Positions 58,641-64,000 of a DNA stretch of 64,000 bases are shown piece after piece. The notes beneath the pieces are model-generated. The model was not told the origin of the DNA, made no database searches, and saw only the letters and a program-made list of their open reading frames with translations. Position numbers and translations under genes: made by a program. The stretch covers positions 3,224,001 to 3,288,000 of the forward strand of contig JAYKYS010000002.1 in assembly GCA_036924285.1 (NCBI GenBank), written 5' to 3'. Source of the stretch: Asterella californica. Taxonomy: Eukaryota > Streptophyta > Marchantiopsida > Marchantiales > Aytoniaceae. The first letter of the stretch is position 1, and every line of letters starts with the position of its first letter.

Positions 58641-60735
58641 TATACCACTATGTTAAAATGTCTCATGATTTGGAAAAAGATCCTGAAATTTTTAATCACG
58701 CACCGTCGAAATCTGATATGGAGCTTCAACCTGGAGGACTGTCTGCTGCCGGTTGTGAAGCTGATTAAGCAATTATTCACTAAGAGGGGATGATAGAGTT
58801 CATCCTTTTATCAAGATGAAGCAAGAAAAATTTTGTTCTCTTCCAACAAACCTCACTTACGTACTAGATATATCTTCGAAAACTATTCTTAAAGAAAGGA
58901 AGAATGCTATTATTCATTAAGTGTTGGTTGTAATCATCTTATTAAAGAGTGAATGGAGAGCAATGATATTGTCTAAGTATCAATTCACAGCAACTCGTCT
59001 AAACCTCTAAGTTCATAGTCTTCAAAAAACATATATGCATACATACGAATGATGCAAGATGCATCTTCAAGAACTATTATATCAGCAAAAAGCGGATGAA
59101 TTGTTTATCTTAACATTGATGGTTAGTCATCTTATCATAGATTAAATTGAGATAGATGAACTTTGGTTCAAGTATACTAGTACATGTAGTTGTTAGAAAT
59201 CTACTAACGTTTAGTTACCTCAACCAATTACTCATTTCAACCTTTAAGTTTCTAATTTGGAAACATTTTATGATTGATTTCAATGATATTTGTAAAACCA
59301 AACCTTTTTATATATGACAGAAGAAATGCGCAACACAAAAGTTATCATGACTAGGACTAAGAGATTAACATACTCTTGAGAAATAAAAGAAATTCATAAT
59401 AAAAAATTACCAAAATCCATAAATTAAGAATGATTAGGATTTAGCATGGATTAGATATTAAATGCTTTGAACCCATCTGTCACTACACTTTGTTCGATCA
59501 CAACTCATGCCTACTATCAAACTGAAAAATATATAATCCCTAAAGCTAATTTGTTCCTCTCAATCGCATATTTTTCATTAAAAAACCAGTACTAGATAAT
59601 TATTGAGGGTTTAGTAACTCAAATACACACTATGAGACTTTGAGCAAAAATTAAAATTTTTTCTTGCTCAAAGTCTCATTCAAAAGTAAAATATCCTTTA
59701 TATTTGTACATGTCTTGTTTTTCCACGACTTACACTATGAAAATGTGTTATCTTAAAGGTCAAAGGTAACTACTTCACAAAATCAACGAATTTTATCAAA
59801 GTCAACACGGTGCTTCTTTTTCAAGCTCAGTGATACATTAAGAATATAATCCTATAACTCTTTGTGTGAAGATAATCCAGTCGAACTCAACGCAAGAGGG
59901 CCAATGTTCATTCTTCCCCAATGATGTCATTCATCTGGAAGAGAAGAAGATATTTTCTATTCAACTTTCATTTACATGTTATCTCAATCCTCCTTTCAGC
60001 TAGTCACTCTTCCTCTAGTACTATCTTGCATTTCTTGTACATGTTAACAAACTGTTATCCAGTTCGACTCTAATAACAATAGAAATCTATTTTTCCATCC
60101 AATTTTTTTTCATAATGGATCCAATAATTCATTTTTTGTCATGAAAGTTGAGCTCCCATTGCATGAAAACTGAACTTTTGAGAATGCTCTCAATTGATCT
60201 TCGTCCTTCTTCTACACCATATAAAGTTGTAAATTTTTCTATGCATCTTTTGTGTACGAGACAATCTTCTCGTAGTCATATGAACACAAACGTTCTTTCT
60301 TCACATTTTCTGAGATTCATCGATCACAATTTCTATCACTCCACTTGTAATTTTCTAAGACAAAAGGTGACTCTATGAGGTTCATCGATCATAATTTATA
60401 TTACTCAACTTGTAATTTTCTAAGATCAATACATTCGTTATTCACGTTATTGTCAAGAGCACGATGCATATTCACCTCTTTCACAGGAGATTCAATTTAC
60501 TACCAAACCCTTCTGTCCGGAAAAGTTATGTATAAATTAAATTGTATAGTAAATGATTAAATGAGATTAGCATGACAAATATTTTTGAAAGTGCATCTGG
60601 AATCCTCCACTTATGCATCAAGTCTTGCTTTTCAGTTGAGCTAACATATAATAATCAAAATATTTTTGATTATTTTACTAATATAAAATACAAATAGCAT
60701 AAAATATTTATATATTTTCATATATTATTAAAAGA
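58641..60735. other. AT-rich intergenic region
   Basis: No gene seen. Contains a perfect 16-bp-arm hairpin (59632-59679) and a 66-bp tandem duplication with GTTCATCGATCA.AATTT-type starts at about 60313 and 60379. Confidence 0.55.
59632..59679. repeat. Perfect inverted repeat, 16-bp arms
   Basis: ATGAGACTTTGAGCAA (59632-59647) pairs with TTGCTCAAAGTCTCAT (59664-59679); the 16-nt loop is A/T only. Confidence 0.95.
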
Positions 60736-60739
60736 ACAA

Positions 60740-61065
60740 AAGTTCTCCAGAAGTTCATCGAGCATGCATTTTATTTATTTTTTCACAAATAGATAAATAT
60801 ACAAGGGTTTTATTTATTACATAATTTTCTTGTTGAGAAAGGTTAGATAATATATTAGAGAAGGTGTGATGTGTTTGTGAGCAACTTCTCTGATTTGTAC
60901 TTCCGGAAGAGCGTCTGTTCGTGCTCCCTTTATGTTTGGATCGTCTCTGAATTTTGTTGCAATTATCACTTAACACTTAGAGATATTTTTTTAAAATAAT
61001 TGAACACAAAATTCCATACAATACTTATAATAATGATGATAACAAAAAGTAAACAAAAATTTCCC
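60740..61065. repeat. Copy of the hairpin/GTTCATCGAGCATGCAT repeat family
   Basis: CCAGAAGTTCATCGAGCATGCAT at 60750 matches 46206 and, more weakly, 40640. A TTTATTTATTACATAATTTTC / GAAAGGTTAGATAATATATTA hairpin is at about 60812-60858. The tail TTAACACTTA...ATGATAACAA is at 60970-61044. Confidence 0.6.
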
Positions 61066-61099
61066 GATGCATATTTTCCGCTTTTGTGAAATTCAAGTT

Positions 61100-61560
61100 T
61101 CTCACTGCTGATCGATAACGCTTACTCCATCCAGTCCAATTTAAAGTTTCAGATCCTAGCAGATAGCAATCGGGACCCTCTTTCCCTTGTACGGCTTGAT
61201 GGGGTCTTTCCATCCGTAGGCTATTCCTTGCGTCGCGTTACCGCCTAATCTCCATAGGTGTGAGTTCTGGGTACTAAACTAAGTTGGCCGAATGCGTCAA
61301 GTAAAACCGCCCGCTTTCGGTCCAGGGGGATTATTCCTTTGCCGGAAGGGAATCATTTCCGAGCTTTCACGCCCTCTGATAGCAAAAGTAAAACCAGAGG
61401 CCCCAGAAAACTCCTTAAACGAATATAGTAACGTTTGGGCCTGGACCGCTTCTTTCCTCATTGCTGAAGTAATTCAAAATATGCCTGCTCTTTGAAGTTT
61501 CGTCCAGAGAGGCGCGTCCGGATAAGCGGCAAAGACGGTAAAAAATTAGGGGTTTTGGTT
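61100..61560. other. GC-rich island of unknown origin
   Basis: Stands out from AT-rich flanks. Part (61183-61246, around TTGTACGGCTTGATGGGG) is shared with 37785-37850. Short frames on both strands (61292-61495 plus, 61025-61213 minus) have no domain. Confidence 0.45.
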
Positions 61561-61784
61561 CGGTGTTAAGAGAACGCGGATTAATTAAGGAGTTTAGTTA
61601 GTGCCTGTAATTTTAGCTTTTCGAGCAATCTGAACTTCTGATAACTTTGTATTTTTTTCGTTATTAGAGAATTATATAAATGTTAAATAATATATATATA
61701 TATTAAGTAGATTTAAATAATTATAATATTCTATAGACGTTATTTGTTAACCCATGTCTGGAAACACGGAGAGAGTAGACAAAA

Positions 61785-61922
61785 CCCCATAAGTGTAGTC
61801 TTGATCCTCGCACTTCAGAAAGTACAAGTCCGGGGCATTGTATTCATGAATATCTAGTTTTAATCATATGTTTAATTTAATACCTAACCCTTCTGACAGG
61901 AAGAGTCAGATATTAAATTAAA
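61785..61922 (+). repeat. Dispersed promoter-plus-hairpin repeat, copy b
   Basis: CCCCATAAGTG at 61785; hairpin TTTAATTTAATACCTAACCC / GAGTCAGATATTAAATTAAA at 61871-61922. Confidence 0.6.
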
Positions 61923-62152
61923 TATGCACGCATTTCTCTTTCTTCCGAACTCGGAAGAAGCTGACTATGCATGCATTCGTTCTTTTTGTAAGCACCCCCA
62001 ACGGTCTTATAAACAATGAATTTCGTTTTCTCTTATAAAAAAACATATAAATGTTATAAATATATATTATAATAAACTATAATAAAAAATCAAAATTATT
62101 TATAAATATTATATGTTAATCTCTCCGTGAGTAATAAATTGACCCAGACAGA

Positions 62153-62288
62153 ACCCATAAGTGAAGAGCGGGCTGAGGTCTTACTGGAGGTATAAATGAG
62201 AGAGTGAAATTTTAAATACGCGTCGTTTCACAGAGAAATTAATATATCTTCTAACTCTTCCCTCCGGAAGGGTTAGAAAATATATTAA
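62153..62288 (+). repeat. Dispersed promoter-plus-hairpin repeat, copy c
   Basis: ACCCATAAGTGAAGAG at 62153, then TGGAGGTATAAATGAGAG (TATA-like) at 62186-62203. The hairpin TTAATATATCTTCTAACTC... / ...GGGTTAGAAAATATATTAA follows at 62239-62288. Confidence 0.65.
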
Positions 62289-62928
62289 ACACCCCTGTAC
62301 GCGAAGTGGGTGAATAAATAAGCAGCATCACAACGCGGTGCGTGTGTTCACACTCAAAATTCGCAGATTTATAAAGATGTTTCCGTAAACGTACTGTCGT
62401 TTGGTGAAATAACTTATTCCGTTCTGACGGATTCTGTTCATTGATAAATGCGTCGCGATTTGGAGACTCTTGTTCATGGTCGTGGACAAGAAGTGACGGG
62501 GAAGAGGAGGCGATGAATCGATATCCAGTAGTTTTGCAGGTGGATTTGCTGAAATGTGACAGGAGCTGGTGAAAACTTTTTCACGCGGATTCGCCACGCT
62601 TCGGTAAGGGTGTTTGATCAGCAGGCAGGAATCACTCTGCGATCGGGAGCAAAGTTTCTAGGAATCTTCGACAGAAACCGAGGGTTACAACGAACGGCTT
62701 AGTTTGTGAAGTCTGGGATGGAGATGGAATCGTAGAAGTTGAGGTCAGGCAGTAGAAGCCCTGATGCAAACGAAGGTCAATAACAGGGGTATTATTCTGA
62801 GAGTCGTTGTTAGTTCTGATTGTGTCGGCATGGTGAATTGCCGTCTTTCAGACTTACGACGCTGAATCCGTTAAGAGAACGGGGAGAGAGGTTACTCAAG
62901 CTGTGGGCTCGAACGAATTTGAGCAGAG
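62289..62928 (+). promoter_or_regulatory. Leader and promoter region of the LENG1-like gene
   Basis: Composition rises to genic level after about 62330. No clear TATA box nearby except the one in the repeat at 62190. No other gene seen. Confidence 0.35.
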
Positions 62929-63553
62929 ATGGGTGGGCATGGAGGACTCAACATTCTACCGCAGAAACGATGGAACGTGTACAACTTTGAGAATCGCGAG
63001 AAGGTGAGGAGAGATGAGGAAGAAGCAGCGCGGGAGGAAGCTATACGGCAACAAAAGGCTAGGAGGGAGGAGACTGAGTTCAAGTTGGAGAAACTGCGTG
63101 AAGCTGCCAAATCGAAAAGAAGACGGGTGGAACAGGGATCGAGTGCCGTTCAAGAGGGTAGTGATAATGCCATCGTCGTGAGAGGAACCGTTCCAGTTGA
63201 TGGGACATTAGTCACTGACGGTGATTCGGAGAAGCCACGGCATTTGAACTTATTTGCTGAATATGAACTCAGAGAAAAAGAAGGACTAGGTGGGGTTCAG
63301 GAAAATGATAAAGGTAGGAAACGGGGAAGTGGAGAAAAGGATAGAAGGAAAGACTTTCAGGACCACAGAGATAGGCAGCTGGAGAAAAAGGATGGAAAAC
63401 CAACTGGAGAACCAGCGGATGACCATTACAGGTTGGGCCACGGTGCTCTTAGTAAGAATGGAAAGAAGCCGTGGTACATGGTGAAAAGCTTTATGGTGGA
63501 GAGGACTAGCGGTGAAAAAGAAGGAAGGACAGACTCCAAAGTGCAAGTTTCCG
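62929..63553 (+). CDS. LENG1-like protein with CIR N-terminal domain, first coding exon (partial gene)
   Basis: The N-terminus MGGHGGLNILPQKRWNVYNF followed by ENREKVRRDEEEAAREEAI is the hallmark of leukocyte receptor cluster member 1 homologues, conserved from fungi to plants, and starts with the CIR N-terminal (Cir_N) domain. The family is nuclear and associated with pre-mRNA splicing. A long Lys/Glu/Arg coiled-coil-like region follows to about residue 65. Then come HLNLFAEYE, a conserved short motif of the family, a charged disordered region, and LGHGALSKNGKKPWYMVKSF, the conserved C-terminal PWY motif. The exon ends in phase 1 at TCCG|gtaagt (63553), so more coding sequence lies past 64000. 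The start is the only ATG before the conserved N-terminal motif. Confidence 0.85.
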
Positions 63554-64000
63554 GTAAGTACTTGTGGATGATTAACGAGTTAGGGTTTCAACATCAGTTC
63601 TAGCTTGAACACCTTATGCTCCACGGGCAGTGAAGTTTGTCTTCCCCCCTTGCGAAGAGTTACCGTGATTTGTGGACAAAATGTCCCTTTGTTGCACTTG
63701 ATTCCCAGTTAGTGGGTTTGCATCTTCTGTCCCAGTCAAAGTTTATCACCCCCTCGGATCTAGTTATGCCTGTGGAAGGTGTTGGTATTCAGCGTATATA
63801 TATATAGATATATATTATATGCAGGAGTTGCATCGTGATCTGTGCTGCTGTATGTTAGATTCATGGTTCTTGGTTTCTGCTCTATTTTGCATTTGGAACT
63901 TGAATAACATACTCGTGAGTACCCATCATTTGAATTGTTGGGAATATCAGGGCCCGATCTTCTAAGTGATGGCGTCAGTTATTGAAGGTGTTTAGATGCA
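63554..64000 (+). other. Intron of the LENG1-like gene, running off the window
   Basis: Begins with a consensus GTAAGT. No acceptor joined to a plausible downstream exon is evident before the window end. Contains a TA-rich microsatellite at about 63795-63820. Confidence 0.6.

Noticed and set aside
61183..61330. Mitochondrial group II intron start (GTGTGAG with GCGTCAAG tract)
   Set aside because: Only short suggestive words; no domain V or exon reading frame seen, and the upstream part also occurs at 37.8 kb without them.

Overview
The window looks like nuclear DNA of a land plant with swimming sperm, most likely a moss or another bryophyte. Four interrupted eukaryotic genes with GT-AG introns lie in an AT-rich, transposon-filled background. 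One gene encodes what looks like an axonemal radial-spoke protein (Dpy-30 plus GAF), which seed plants lack. Another encodes a CRM-domain protein, a family expanded in plants. Species cannot be named from the sequence.

Layout: 1-13.4 kb is nested retrotransposons. A broken plus-strand Ty3/gypsy element (1-4905, with its 1.9 kb 3' LTR) sits inside a minus-strand Ty3/gypsy element (4906-6715 and about 9060-9765). The minus-strand element is itself split by a 2.3 kb insertion carrying a tRNA-like sequence, a chain of hairpins and a 64-bp minisatellite. Its LTR (about 9770-10513) also follows the integrase end and polypurine tract of a second element, so two elements appear to share one LTR. 15-28.6 kb is a genic island: a PC4-type transcriptional coactivator (+), an RSP2-like axonemal gene (+, 11 exons) and a CRM-domain RNA-binding protein (-). 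29.3-33.9 kb is AT-rich with no gene seen.

The most unusual object is at 33950-37730. It is a 3.78 kb element with 20-bp perfect terminal inverted repeats and a 5-bp direct repeat (TATTA) on each side. It holds one intact 369-aa ORF, one spliced ORF broken by an in-frame stop, and between them a field of palindromic GCACTSAGTGC motifs in a 109-bp periodic array. No known transposase is recognisable in it.

37.7-47.9 kb is repeat-rich: tandem hairpin repeats, a minus-strand gag relic, a solo LTR of the first retroelement and a 131-bp tandem array. 48-52.6 kb has higher GC, with a possible small minus-strand gene and an orphan RPA70-like OB-fold. 54.3-55.5 kb has a decayed MULE-like transposase. 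56.6-62.3 kb carries several tandem arrays, a tRNA-derived SINE-like sequence and a dispersed promoter-plus-hairpin repeat. The window ends in the first coding exon of a LENG1-like spliceosomal gene (from 62929). The host genes are ordinary monocistronic nuclear genes with no sign of shared function.
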